NCBI RefSeq assembly: GCF_900103325.1
Contig: NZ_FMXM01000018.1
Coordinates: forward strand, 88,242 to 152,241
Reading direction: 5' to 3'
DNA from: Mesorhizobium qingshengii
GTDB taxonomy: Bacteria > Pseudomonadota > Alphaproteobacteria > Rhizobiales > Rhizobiaceae
Length of the DNA stretch: 64,000 nt
Part shown: one piece after another, positions 1 through 7,947 of the stretch
How positions within the stretch are numbered: the stretch's first letter is position 1
How the letters are laid out: each line of letters begins with the position of its first letter
Notes under the pieces: generated by a model
Told to the model about the DNA's origin: nothing
Database searches by the model: none
Seen by the model: the letters and a program-made list of their open reading frames with translations, nothing else
Position numbers and translations under genes: made by a program

Positions 1-249
1 GGCATCGGCAATCCGACCCAGGCCGAAGGCTGGGAACTGCAGGCCATCGCCTCGTCGGTGATCGGCGGCACCTCGCTGTTCGGCGCCGTCGGCTCCGTCC
101 ATGGCCCGTTGCTCGGCGCCTTCATCCTCGCCACCATCAACAACGGCGCCAATCTGCTCAACGTCAATTCGTTCTGGCAGCGCATCATCACCGGCGCGCT
201 GATCATCATCATCGTCTACTTCGACGGGCTGCGCCGCCGCGGCAAGTAG
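1..249 (+). CDS. sugar ABC transporter permease, C-terminal fragment (cut by window edge)
   Basis: The reading frame is open from base 1 and ends at a TAA-type stop at 247-249, so only the last 82 residues are visible. The Gly/Ala-rich end, with GGTSLFGAVGSVHGPLLGAF and a final hydrophobic helix before a basic tail (LRRRGK), is typical of ribose/xylose-type (RbsC-like, CUT2) permeases. It would sit in the inner membrane and pass the sugar delivered by a periplasmic binding protein. The dehydrogenase 70 bases downstream on the same strand probably acts on the imported compound. The substrate cannot be read from this fragment. Confidence 0.8.
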   Translation, partial: GIGNPTQAEGWELQAIASSVIGGTSLFGAVGSVHGPLLGAFILATINNGANLLNVNSFWQRIITGALIIIIVYFDGLRRRGK

Positions 250-320
250 ACCGCCCTCAATCAATCGTCGGCCCGACGTGACTGCCGGGCCGGCGATTTC
301 ATGACAGACTGGATTGAAGC

Positions 321-1340
321 ATGAAAGCCGTCGTCTGCCGCTCGCCCGGCGATCTTGTCCTGGAAGATCGTCCCGCACCCGGCGCGCCACTACCCGGCTG
401 GGCGCTGGTGGCGGTCAGCCATGTCGGCATCTGCGGCACCGACTACCATATCTTCGAGGGCAAGCACCCGTTCCTCGCCTATCCCCGCATCATGGGCCAT
501 GAGGTGTCGGGAACCGTGGTCGAGGCCGGTGAAGGTGTCGATCTTGCCGTTGGCGAGCCAGTCGTCATCAACCCCTATCTTTCCTGCGGCAAGTGCATCG
601 CTTGCCGGCACGGCAAGCCGAACTGCTGCGTCAGGATCGAGGTGCTCGGCGTCCATCGCGACGGTGCCATGTGCGAACGGATCCTCGTGCCGGCGCAAAA
701 TCTTTATCCGGCAAACGGTCTGTCGCTGGCGGACGCCGCCGCCGTCGAGTTCCTCGCCATCGGTGCGCATGCCGTGCGGCGCTCACGCGCCGATCCCGGC
801 GCCCGCACGCTGGTTATCGGCGCCGGCCCGATCGGGCTCGGCACGGCCATCTTCGCCCGCATCGCCGGGCTCGGCGTGACGCTGCTCGACATGAGCAGCG
901 AAAGGCTCGCCTTCGCCGCGAACGAGCTCGGCTTCCAGACCCTCGACGGCTCGCGCGGCGCGGCACCAGATCTGGTCAGGGAAGCGACCGGCGGCGAAGG
1001 TTTCGAAATGGTTTTCGACGCCACCGGCAACACCCAGTCGGTGCAGTCGGCGTTCGCCCATGTCGCGCATGGCGGAACACTGGTGCTGGTCAGCGTCGTC
1101 AAGGACGACATCGTCTTTTCCGATCCGGAATTCCACAAGCGTGAGATGACGCTGATCGGCAGCCGCAATGCGCTGCGCGCCGACTTCGATCACGTCGCGG
1201 CCTCGATCCGCAACGGCGCGGTGCCATTGGCCAAGCTTGTCACCCACCGCACATCGCTTGCCGAAACGCCGCGCGATCTCGCCCGCTGGGCACACGAGAA
1301 ATCCGGCCTGATCAAGGCTGTGATCGAGGTCGGGTCATAA
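321..1340 (+). CDS. zinc-dependent medium-chain alcohol/polyol dehydrogenase
   Basis: This 339-residue protein has the two-domain layout of medium-chain dehydrogenases. The catalytic zinc ligands are C38, H60 and E61 (GHE motif). The structural zinc knuckle is C89, C92, C95 and C103. The NAD(P)-binding motif GAGPIGLG lies near residue 165. The length and the conserved pieces resemble L-galactonate/L-idonate-type oxidoreductases, so oxidation of a sugar alcohol or sugar acid to the keto form in the cytoplasm is likely. It follows the sugar permease fragment closely and probably ends that operon. The exact substrate is inferred only from family and neighbourhood. Confidence 0.85.
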   Translation: MKAVVCRSPGDLVLEDRPAPGAPLPGWALVAVSHVGICGTDYHIFEGKHPFLAYPRIMGHEVSGTVVEAGEGVDLAVGEPVVINPYLSCGKCIACRHGKPNCCVRIEVLGVHRDGAMCERILVPAQNLYPANGLSLADAAAVEFLAIGAHAVRRSRADPGARTLVIGAGPIGLGTAIFARIAGLGVTLLDMSSERLAFAANELGFQTLDGSRGAAPDLVREATGGEGFEMVFDATGNTQSVQSAFAHVAHGGTLVLVSVVKDDIVFSDPEFHKREMTLIGSRNALRADFDHVAASIRNGAVPLAKLVTHRTSLAETPRDLARWAHEKSGLIKAVIEVGS

Positions 1341-1495
1341 CATGGCAGGCGGTGAACCCGGCCCGAATTGACGACGCCCCGCGCAGGTCGAAGGCGGTCC
1401 TCAAACGCCAAGCCGCTGAAAAGTGAGCGGGGCCGAGCTGGTCTGATGTCAGCGTGAGTCAGATAAATCGCGGTCTCGTATAAGGCCGGCACTCC

Positions 1496-2248
1496 CTACA
1501 GCGCCGACAGCTTCAGCTCCACCCGCTCGGCCGGGAAGCGCGATTCGGAAAACTGGATCGGCTGGCCGTCGGGCGTAACGTTGACGGCGACCGTGACCAG
1601 CACGATGGCGCCCGGCTGCAGGTCGAGGTCGGCTAAATCGGCGGCATCGGCATGGCGCGCCGACAGCACGGTCGATTGCCGCAGATAATCGTCTATGCCG
1701 AAACGCGCCAGCGATGCGGTGATCGAACCGGTTTCCGCCATCGCGGCATCGATGCCGGCAAAGCGCTTGGCTTCGAACCAGCCGGCAGCGCGCGACACCG
1801 CCCGCCCATCGGCTTCGCCGCGCGTTTCCAGCCTTATCACATCGGCCCCCTTGGCAAGGCCAAGGCCCTCGGCAACGCGCTGGCTGGCCGGCTCGACCGA
1901 CGAGGCGAGCAGGACGATGTGCCTTTCCGACGTCTGCTCTTGCAGACCCGTCGAAAAACGTGTGCGCGCACCGATCGGATAGGACAGCCGCTTGCGCGAC
2001 AGCACGAAGGTGCCGCGCCCCTGCTCAGCCCGCAGTACTCCTTCCTGCACAAGGGCGGATATGGCGCTGCGCACGGTGTGACGGTTGACGCCGTAGCGCT
2101 CGGCCAGCGCCACCTCCGGCGGCAGCGCGGCATTCTCGACAAAATCGCCAACGGCGATCGCGTGCAGGATCTTGTCGGCAATCTGCCGCCAGAGCGAGAC
2201 GCCACTGCGCCGCTCGATTCTGTCAGCTGCCAGCCGCCCGATCATCAT
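1496..2248 (-). CDS. phnF: phosphonate metabolism transcriptional regulator PhnF (GntR/HutC)
   Basis: This is a 250-residue GntR-family regulator. The N-terminal winged helix-turn-helix (residues about 20-85, with LAERYGVNRHTVRSAISAL) is followed by a HutC/UTRA effector domain ending in the typical QFSESRFPAERVEL strand. It is transcribed away from phnG, and the 110-base gap between them carries an inverted repeat of the kind HutC proteins bind, so repression of the C-P lyase operon and of itself is likely. Position and fold together make the PhnF name secure. The ligand is not known from sequence. Confidence 0.9.
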   Translation of the reverse strand: MMIGRLAADRIERRSGVSLWRQIADKILHAIAVGDFVENAALPPEVALAERYGVNRHTVRSAISALVQEGVLRAEQGRGTFVLSRKRLSYPIGARTRFSTGLQEQTSERHIVLLASSVEPASQRVAEGLGLAKGADVIRLETRGEADGRAVSRAAGWFEAKRFAGIDAAMAETGSITASLARFGIDDYLRQSTVLSARHADAADLADLDLQPGAIVLVTVAVNVTPDGQPIQFSESRFPAERVELKLSAL

Positions 2249-2269
2249 TTGCCCGCGGCCTTCTATCGC

Positions 2270-2287
2270 TTGTCATCCACCCGTCAT
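2270..2287 (+). promoter_or_regulatory. putative Pho box in front of phnG
   Basis: The sequence TTGTCATCCACCCGTCAT consists of two 7-base units, TTGTCAT and CCGTCAT, repeated at 11-base spacing. This is the layout of PhoB sites (consensus CTGTCAT-N4-CTGTCAT). It ends 12 bases before a GATAAT -10 element at 2300-2305, so it replaces a -35 box, as expected for a PhoB-activated promoter. This fits induction of phosphonate use under phosphate starvation. Confidence 0.6.
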
Positions 2288-2297
2288 GGACTCGCGT

Positions 2298-2341
2298 TAG
2301 ATAATGGGTATAATTTGTATAGATGTCTATATCAATAGACA
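2298..2341 (+). promoter_or_regulatory. phnG promoter and PhnF-type operator
   Basis: The candidate -10 boxes are GATAAT (2300-2305) and TATAAT (2309-2314). Just downstream, TGTCTATATCAATAGACA (2324-2341) has perfect 7-base arms around a 4-base spacer. It overlaps a second palindrome, TATAGATGTCTATA (2317-2330). Such TATAGAC-rich inverted repeats are characteristic of HutC/PhnF operators. A repressor here would block the start of transcription. Confidence 0.6.
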
Positions 2342-2366
2342 AATTTAGACAAGAGGAATGTGGCTT

Positions 2367-2828
2367 ATGCGAGGACAGGAAGCCCGCGACCAGGCCGAGC
2401 GCAAGGCCGCCATGGCAACACTGGCGCAATCCAGCGGCGATGACATCGTCCGGCTCTGGAACGAGGCCGGCTTGCCCTCGGAAGCCGAACTGCTGCGCGG
2501 CCCCGAGACCGGCCTGGTGACCATGCGCGGCCGTATCGGCGGTGGCGGCGCGCCCTTCAATGTCGGCGAGGCGACCGTTACCCGCGCCACCGTCAGGCTG
2601 CCGTCCGGGCAGGTCGGCCATTGCTATGCGCTTGGCCGCGACAAGCAGAAGGCAAGGCTGGCGGCCATCGCCGACGCGCTGTGGCAGGACCCGGCCCGCC
2701 GCAACGAGGTCGAGACCAAAATCATCGCGCCCCTGCAGGCGGCGCTGACCACAGCGCATGAAAAACGTCGCGCCGAGACGGCGGCAACGAAGGTGGATTT
2801 CTTCACAATGGTTCGCGGAGAAGATTGA
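2367..2828 (+). CDS. phnG: C-P lyase subunit PhnG
   Basis: PhnG (153 residues) is a core subunit of the PhnGHIJ carbon-phosphorus lyase complex, which with PhnI transfers alkylphosphonate onto ribose of ATP. The conserved core is visible (GLVTMRGRIGGGGAPFNVGEATVTR and GHCYALGRDKQKARLAAIADALWQ in pieces), near residues 50-115. An ATG at 2358 is also in frame, but AGAGGA at 2352-2357 is 9 bases from the ATG at 2367, which decides the start. Its TGA overlaps the phnH ATG (TGATG). Confidence 0.92.
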   Translation: MRGQEARDQAERKAAMATLAQSSGDDIVRLWNEAGLPSEAELLRGPETGLVTMRGRIGGGGAPFNVGEATVTRATVRLPSGQVGHCYALGRDKQKARLAAIADALWQDPARRNEVETKIIAPLQAALTTAHEKRRAETAATKVDFFTMVRGED

Positions 2829-3439
2829 TGGACGCAGCTGTGCAATCGATCGAGGGCGGTTTCGCCGATCCGGTCTTCAACGCCCAGACCGTATTCCGCG
2901 CCGTCATGGACGCGATGGCGCGGCCGGGCAGCGTGCAGCCGCTGCCGGCCTTCGCCCGTCCGCCGGCGCCGCTCTCGGCAACCGCCGGTGCCATAGCACT
3001 GGCGCTTTGCGACAATGACACCCCGCTCTGGCTCGACCCGATGCTGCAAACCTCCGCCGCGATCAGATCCTGGCTTGGTTTCCACTCTGGCGCACCACTG
3101 GCCAACACGCCGGCCGATGCGCATTTCGCATTTGTCGCCATGCCGGCCGAGATGATGGCGCTCGACGGCTTTTCGCAAGGCACGCAGGACTATCCTGATC
3201 GCTCGACCACGCTGATCCTGCAAGTCGGGGACCTCGTGTTAGGTACGCCGCTGCTGCTCGAAGGCCCCGGCATCGAGACGAGCGCCAAGATCGCACCGGC
3301 CCGGATGCCGCGTCATTTCGTCGAGCAGTGGAAGCAGAATACCAAGCGCTTTCCGCGCGGCGTCGACATCATCCTCGCCACCGCTGACGGCATCGCCTGC
3401 CTGCCGCGCACGACGCGCATCAAGACGATGGAGGCCTAG
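2828..3439 (+). CDS. phnH: C-P lyase subunit PhnH
   Basis: PhnH (203 residues) is the PLP-transferase-fold subunit of the C-P lyase core complex without a PLP site. The protein has the conserved opening FNAQTVFRAVMDAMARPGS and the segment LWLDP typical of the family. The ATG is used in preference to the in-frame TTG three bases upstream because it forms a one-base overlap with the phnG stop, implying translational coupling. The usual family length is about 190-210, so it is complete. Confidence 0.93.
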   Translation: MDAAVQSIEGGFADPVFNAQTVFRAVMDAMARPGSVQPLPAFARPPAPLSATAGAIALALCDNDTPLWLDPMLQTSAAIRSWLGFHSGAPLANTPADAHFAFVAMPAEMMALDGFSQGTQDYPDRSTTLILQVGDLVLGTPLLLEGPGIETSAKIAPARMPRHFVEQWKQNTKRFPRGVDIILATADGIACLPRTTRIKTMEA

Positions 3440-3440
3440 G

Positions 3441-4553
3441 ATGTATGTCGCGGTAAAAGGTGGCGAAGCCGCAATTGCCAACGCCCACGGCCTGCTTGCC
3501 GACCGCCGGCGCGGCGACCGTTCGGTGCCTGCACTTCGGCTCGATCAGATCGTCGAGCAGCTGGCGCTCGGCGTCGACCGGGTGATGAGCGAAGGCTCGC
3601 TCTACGATAGGGAATTGGCGGCACTGGCCATCGTCCAGGCGCGCGGCGACATGATCGAGGCGATCTTCCTGGTGCGCGCTTATCGCACCACGCTGCCGCG
3701 CTTCGGCTACACAAAGCCGATCGACACCGCCAACATGCTGGTCGAGCGGCGCGTGTCGGCAACCTACAAGGACCTGCCCGGCGGGCAGTTGCTCGGCCCG
3801 ACCTTCGACTATACCCACCGGCTGCTCGATCCCGAGCTTGCCGCCGGCGCCGATGTTGCCGAGCCCTTGCGGCGCGAGACGGAAGCGCAGGCCATGCCGC
3901 GCGTCTCGGCGATCCTCGCCCGCGAAGGCCTGATCGAACCGGATGGCGAGATGCCACAGGACCATGTTCCCGGCGACATCACCCGCGAGCCGCTGGAGTT
4001 CCCGATGGCGCGCGACATCCGCCTGCAGGCGCTGTCACGCGGCGACGAAGGTTTTCTGCTGGCGCTCGGCTATTCCACCCAGCGCGGCTATGCCCGCAAC
4101 CATCCCTTCGTCGGCGAGATCCGCATCGGCGAGGTCGAGCTGGAACTGGATGTGCCCGAACTGCCCTTCGCCGTGCCGCTCGGAAGCGTGCAGGTCACCG
4201 AATGCCAGATGGTCAACCAGTTCAAGGGTTCCGCCAAGGCGCCACCGCAATTCACCCGCGGCTACGGTATGGTCTTCGGCCAGAGCGAGCGCAAGGCGAT
4301 GGCGATGGCGCTCTGCGACCGGGCTTTGCGCGCCAGCGAGTTGGGCGAGGATGTCGTCGCCGCCGCCCAGGACGAGGAGTTTGTCATCTCGCATTCCGAC
4401 AATGTCCAGGCGACCGGTTTCGTCGAGCATTTGAAGCTGCCGCACTATGTCGACTTCCAAGCCGAGCTCGATCTCGTGCGCCGCATGCGGGCCGAATATG
4501 AAGCACGCGAAAATCCCACAAAGGTCGAAGAAAAGCGGGAGGCAGCGGAGTGA
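3441..4553 (+). CDS. phnI: C-P lyase subunit PhnI
   Basis: PhnI (370 residues) acts with PhnG, PhnH and PhnL in the nucleophilic attack of the phosphonate on MgATP, forming ribose 1-phosphonate triphosphate. The protein starts with the family signature MYVAVKGGEAAIANAH. Other conserved pieces are ARGDMIEAIFLVRAYRTTLPRFGY (near residue 70) and HVPGDITREPLEFPMARD (near 175). It begins one base after phnH. The next gene on the same strand, phnJ, is separated by 244 bases, an unusual gap that holds an antisense ORF. Confidence 0.95.
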   Translation: MYVAVKGGEAAIANAHGLLADRRRGDRSVPALRLDQIVEQLALGVDRVMSEGSLYDRELAALAIVQARGDMIEAIFLVRAYRTTLPRFGYTKPIDTANMLVERRVSATYKDLPGGQLLGPTFDYTHRLLDPELAAGADVAEPLRRETEAQAMPRVSAILAREGLIEPDGEMPQDHVPGDITREPLEFPMARDIRLQALSRGDEGFLLALGYSTQRGYARNHPFVGEIRIGEVELELDVPELPFAVPLGSVQVTECQMVNQFKGSAKAPPQFTRGYGMVFGQSERKAMAMALCDRALRASELGEDVVAAAQDEEFVISHSDNVQATGFVEHLKLPHYVDFQAELDLVRRMRAEYEARENPTKVEEKREAAE

Positions 4554-4555
4554 TG

Positions 4556-4732
4556 CTAATGGCCGCCGCCATCAACCAAGCCGCCGCCGTAACCACCACT
4601 TGCGCCGGCAACAGTCTCGCCCTGCGCGCCATCTTTCGGCGCGGGAAGAACCATTCTTCGAAGGACAAAGCCAACCACGCCGACGAAAACCAGCAGCAGG
4701 ATTCCGATGTGTATCCATCCGGTTTGGGTCAT
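4556..4732 (-). CDS. small single-span membrane protein, antisense between phnI and phnJ
   Basis: This 58-residue ORF lies on the strand opposite the phn operon. It has one clear membrane helix (GILLLVFVGVVGFVLRR, residues about 8-26) and ends in a Gly-rich tail with GGYGGGLVDGGGH. An in-frame TTG at 4768 would add 12 residues; the ATG at 4732 is preferred. I see no strong ribosome-binding site, only AGGG about 12 bases upstream. The tail ends 2 bases after the phnI stop on the other strand. Function unknown. The hydrophobic helix argues that it is real, but it could be a chance ORF in the intergenic gap. Confidence 0.45.
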   Translation of the reverse strand: MTQTGWIHIGILLLVFVGVVGFVLRRMVLPAPKDGAQGETVAGASGGYGGGLVDGGGH

Positions 4733-4797
4733 CTGAACTTGGCCCTGTTTCCGCGCATTGGAAGTCAATTCAATAGCATAGAGCGGATGTGATCGCC

Positions 4798-5697
4798 ATG
4801 ACCGACATCGCCACCTACAACTTCGCCTATCTCGACGAGCAGACCAAGAGGATGATCCGCCGCGCGATCCTCAAGGGCATCGCCATCCCCGGTTATCAGG
4901 TGCCGTTCGCTTCGCGAGAAATGCCGATGCCCTATGGCTGGGGCACTGGCGGCGTCCAGGTTACCGCTTCGATCATCGGCCCCGACGATGTGCTGAAGGT
5001 TATCGACCAGGGTGCCGACGACACCACCAACGCAGTCTCCATTCGTGCCTTCTTCAAGAAGGTCGCCAATGTCGCGGTGACGACCGATACCGGCAGCGCC
5101 ACCATCATCCAGACCCGCCACCGCATCCCCGAGCACCCGCTGACGGCGGGCCAGGTGCTGGTCTACCAGGTGCCGATCCCCGAGCCACTGCGCTTCCTCG
5201 AACCGCGCGAGACCGAAACGCGCAAGATGCACGCGCTGGAGGAATACGGCCTCATGCATGTGAAGCTCTACGAGGACATCGCCAGGCACGGCCGCATCGC
5301 CACCACCTATGCCTATCCAGTCAAGGTCGAGGGCCGCTATGTGATGGACCCGTCGCCGACGCCGAAATTCGACAATCCCAAGATGCACCGCTCGCCGGCC
5401 CTGCAGCTGTTCGGCGCCGGCCGCGAAAAGCGCATCTACGCGGTGCCGCCCTTCACCAGCGTGGTCAGCCTCGACTTCGAGGATCATCCGTTCGAGGTGC
5501 AGACCTTCGACCAACCCTGCGCGTTGTGCGCGGCCGAGAATGTCTATCTCGACGAGGTCATTCTCGATGACCATGGCGGCCACATGTTCGTCTGCTCCGA
5601 CACCGATCACTGCGAGAAGCGGCGTGAAGAGGGTCATCGCGGCCATCTTGCCTCGGAAACCCACCTTGCCCCAGGAAACATGGAGCCGGCGCAATGA
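4798..5697 (+). CDS. phnJ: C-P lyase radical-SAM enzyme PhnJ
   Basis: PhnJ (299 residues) cleaves the C-P bond of ribose 1-phosphonate 5-phosphate by radical SAM chemistry, giving ribose 1,2-cyclic phosphate 5-phosphate and an alkane. The iron-sulfur cysteines fit C241-x2-C244-x21-C266, with C272 five residues later, and the glycyl-radical candidate is G32. Counting from this ATG gives exactly the numbering used for the Escherichia coli enzyme, which favours it over the GTG at 4789. The gene ends with an ATGA overlap into phnK. Confidence 0.97.
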   Translation: MTDIATYNFAYLDEQTKRMIRRAILKGIAIPGYQVPFASREMPMPYGWGTGGVQVTASIIGPDDVLKVIDQGADDTTNAVSIRAFFKKVANVAVTTDTGSATIIQTRHRIPEHPLTAGQVLVYQVPIPEPLRFLEPRETETRKMHALEEYGLMHVKLYEDIARHGRIATTYAYPVKVEGRYVMDPSPTPKFDNPKMHRSPALQLFGAGREKRIYAVPPFTSVVSLDFEDHPFEVQTFDQPCALCAAENVYLDEVILDDHGGHMFVCSDTDHCEKRREEGHRGHLASETHLAPGNMEPAQ

Positions 5698-6470
5698 CCG
5701 ACGAACCACTGCTGCGCGTCTCGGCGCTTTCCAAATTCTACGGCTCGCGCGTCGGCTGCGATAACGTCTCCTTCGATCTGTGGCCGGGCGAAGTTCTGGC
5801 GGTGGTCGGCGAATCCGGCTCCGGCAAGACGACGCTGCTCAACTGCCTGTCGACGCGTCTGCTGCCCAGCTCCGGCACCGCCAGCTACCGCATGCGCGAC
5901 GGCCAGTTCCGCGAGCTTTACCGCATGAGCGAGGCCGAGCGCCGCTTTTTGATGCGCACCGACTGGGGTTTCGTCCACCAGAACCCGGCGGATGGCCTGC
6001 GCATGACGGTGTCGGCCGGTGCCAATGTCGGCGAACGGCTGATGGCTGTGGGTGATCGCCATTACGGCAAGATCCGCGCCACGGCCGTCGACTGGCTGTC
6101 GCGCGTCGAGATCGACGAGGACCGCATCGACGACGAGCCACGCGCCTTTTCCGGCGGCATGCGCCAGCGCCTGCAGATTGCCCGCAACCTCGTCACCGGG
6201 CCACGCCTGGTGTTCATGGACGAACCGACCGGCGGCCTCGATGTCTCGGTGCAGGCCCGCCTGCTCGACCTGTTGCGCGGCCTGGTCACCGATCTTGGCC
6301 TCGCCGCTATCGTCGTCACCCACGACCTCGCCGTGGCACGCCTTCTGTCGCAGCGCATGATGGTGATGAAGGACGGCCGCGTCATCGAAAGCGGCCTCAC
6401 CGACCGCGTGCTTGATGACCCGCGCGCGCCCTACACCCAGCTTCTCGTTTCTTCCATCTTGCAGGTCTAG
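5694..6470 (+). CDS. phnK: C-P lyase ATP-binding subunit PhnK
   Basis: This 258-residue ABC-type ATPase has Walker A GESGSGKTT at residues 39-47, the signature FSGGMRQRLQ near 152 and Walker B LVFMDEP. PhnK docks on the PhnJ side of the core complex and is required for phosphonate use, though it is not a transporter subunit. The ATG overlaps the phnJ stop (ATGA). The long stretch TASYRMRDGQFRELYRMSEAERRFLMRTDWG between Walker A and the Q-loop is a PhnK hallmark and separates it from peptide-importer ATPases. Confidence 0.93.
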   Translation: MTDEPLLRVSALSKFYGSRVGCDNVSFDLWPGEVLAVVGESGSGKTTLLNCLSTRLLPSSGTASYRMRDGQFRELYRMSEAERRFLMRTDWGFVHQNPADGLRMTVSAGANVGERLMAVGDRHYGKIRATAVDWLSRVEIDEDRIDDEPRAFSGGMRQRLQIARNLVTGPRLVFMDEPTGGLDVSVQARLLDLLRGLVTDLGLAAIVVTHDLAVARLLSQRMMVMKDGRVIESGLTDRVLDDPRAPYTQLLVSSILQV

Positions 6471-6475
6471 CCGCG

Positions 6476-6515
6476 TGATCCCGAAAAGTGGAAAGCGGTT
6501 TTCGGACCAGATCAT
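6476..6515. repeat. rhizobial palindromic intergenic element, copy 1
   Basis: The element begins TGATCCCGAAAA and ends TTTTCGGACCAGATCA, giving imperfect inverted arms five bases after the phnK stop. It shares the CCGAAAAGTGG and TTTTCGG blocks with the elements at 9638-9701 and 41981-42044. It resembles the mosaic palindromes scattered in rhizobial genomes and could form an RNA hairpin between phnK and phnL. Confidence 0.6.
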
Positions 6516-6538
6516 GCGGCAAAACAAAGGACACTGAC

Positions 6539-7246
6539 ATGGCAACCCCGCTCGTCGTCTCCGACGTCGCCAAGAGCTTCACCATGCATCTGCGCGACGG
6601 CATCAAATTGCCTGTCGTCGCCGGTGTCTCGTTCTCGATCAGGGCTGGCGAATGCACCGTGCTTGGCGGCCCGTCCGGTGCCGGCAAGAGCTCGATCCTC
6701 AAGATGCTCTACGGCAACTACGCCGTTGACGAAGGTCAGATCATCGTCAGCCATGACGACGGCTTGATCGACCTTGCCACCGCCAGCCCGCGCACCGTGC
6801 TTGCGGTGCGCCGCCAGACTATCGGCTATGTCAGCCAGTTCCTGCGCACCGTGCCGCGCGTCCCGGCGCTGGATGTCGTCGCCGAGCCGCTGGTCGAGCG
6901 CGGCGAGGACCGCGAGGGCGCGCGCGACAAGGCGCGCGCCTTGCTGGCGCAACTCAACCTGCCGGAGAAACTCTGGGCTCTGCCGCCGGCGACCTTCTCC
7001 GGCGGCGAGCAGCAGCGCGTCAACATCGCGCGCGGCTTCATCACCGAGCACCCGATCCTGCTGCTCGACGAGCCGACCGCCTCGCTCGATGCCAGGAACC
7101 GCGACGTGGTGATCGAACTCATCGCTGGCAAGAAAACGGCGGGCGTCGCCTTCCTCGGTATCTTCCACGACCATGACGTGCGCGAGGCGGTTGCCGACCG
7201 CATCATTGACGTTACCGTTTTTGCCCCGGGAAAAATCGCCGCATGA
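6539..7246 (+). CDS. phnL: C-P lyase ATP-binding subunit PhnL
   Basis: PhnL (235 residues) is the second ABC-type ATPase of the C-P lyase system, working with PhnGHI and PhnK in the first, ATP-ribose-forming step. Walker A is GPSGAGKSS at residues 44-52, the signature is FSGGEQQRVN and Walker B is ILLLDEPTASLD. The frame is open upstream to 6488 through the palindromic repeat, but AAAGGA at 6526-6531 positions the ATG at 6539. The last four bases overlap the next gene (ATGA). Confidence 0.92.
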   Translation: MATPLVVSDVAKSFTMHLRDGIKLPVVAGVSFSIRAGECTVLGGPSGAGKSSILKMLYGNYAVDEGQIIVSHDDGLIDLATASPRTVLAVRRQTIGYVSQFLRTVPRVPALDVVAEPLVERGEDREGARDKARALLAQLNLPEKLWALPPATFSGGEQQRVNIARGFITEHPILLLDEPTASLDARNRDVVIELIAGKKTAGVAFLGIFHDHDVREAVADRIIDVTVFAPGKIAA

Positions 7247-7860
7247 CCAGGAAATTGTCGGAAGCGCCGCTGGTCCACCCGACGGCTGAGGTACAGAATT
7301 CGACGCTTGGCCGCTGGACCGAGATCGCCGACCGCAGCCGGGTTTCCGAAAGCGAACTCGGCGATTACTCCTACATGATGCAGGACTGCGCCGTCTGGTG
7401 TGCGACGATCGGCAAGTTTGCCAACATCGCAGCAAGCGTGCGCATCAACGCCACCAACCACCCGACCTGGCGGCCGACGCTGCACCATTTCACCTATCGC
7501 GCCTCCGACTATTGGGACGATGCCGAGCACGAGAGCGAATTCTTCGCCCAGCGCCGCGCCAAGCGCGTCACCATTGGCCATGACACCTGGCTCGGTCACG
7601 GCTCGACCATCCTGCCCGGCGTCACTGTCGGCGATGGCGCGGCGGTCGGCGCCGGAGCGGTCGTCTCGAAGGATGTCGCGCCCTACACCATCGTCGGCGG
7701 AGTGCCGGCCAGGCCGATCCGCGAGCGCTTCGACCGCCGCACCGCCGAGCGCTACCAGGCGCTTGCCTGGTGGGACTGGGACCACGCAAGGCTGCGCGCC
7801 TCGCTCGATGATTTCCGGTCGCTTGAGGCCGAAGCCTTCCTGGAAAAATACGGCGGATAA
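7243..7860 (+). CDS. hexapeptide-repeat acyl/acetyltransferase of the phosphonate operon
   Basis: This 205-residue left-handed beta-helix protein is built of hexapeptide repeats (GDYSYMMQDCAVWCATIGKFANIA, then TIGHDTWLGHGSTILPGVTVGDGAAVGAGAVV). It has the VARP-like end GVPARPIRERF of the xenobiotic/chloramphenicol acetyltransferase-like family. A family of this kind recurs in C-P lyase operons, where an N-acetyltransferase for aminoalkylphosphonates would replace the GNAT-type PhnO. The start overlaps phnL by four bases, so co-translation is likely. The acyl substrate is inferred. Confidence 0.8.
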   Translation: MTRKLSEAPLVHPTAEVQNSTLGRWTEIADRSRVSESELGDYSYMMQDCAVWCATIGKFANIAASVRINATNHPTWRPTLHHFTYRASDYWDDAEHESEFFAQRRAKRVTIGHDTWLGHGSTILPGVTVGDGAAVGAGAVVSKDVAPYTIVGGVPARPIRERFDRRTAERYQALAWWDWDHARLRASLDDFRSLEAEAFLEKYGG

Positions 7861-7889
7861 GCCATCACATCATCGTCATGGGCGAGCCT

Positions 7890-7907
7890 GTTTCATATCC
7901 CTGACAC
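7890..7907 (+). promoter_or_regulatory. weak Pho-box-like repeat before the 2H phosphoesterase gene
   Basis: GTTTCATATCCCTGACAC has two 7-base units at 11-base spacing, related to CTGTCAT-N4-CTGTCAC with several mismatches. It lies 41 bases before the ATG at 7948. It is suggestive only, and its weight comes from the better sites at 2270 and 8692. Confidence 0.3.
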
Positions 7908-7947
7908 ATCGCCGGGGCAGGACGCGGTCTTTCCCTTGGAGATCGCA

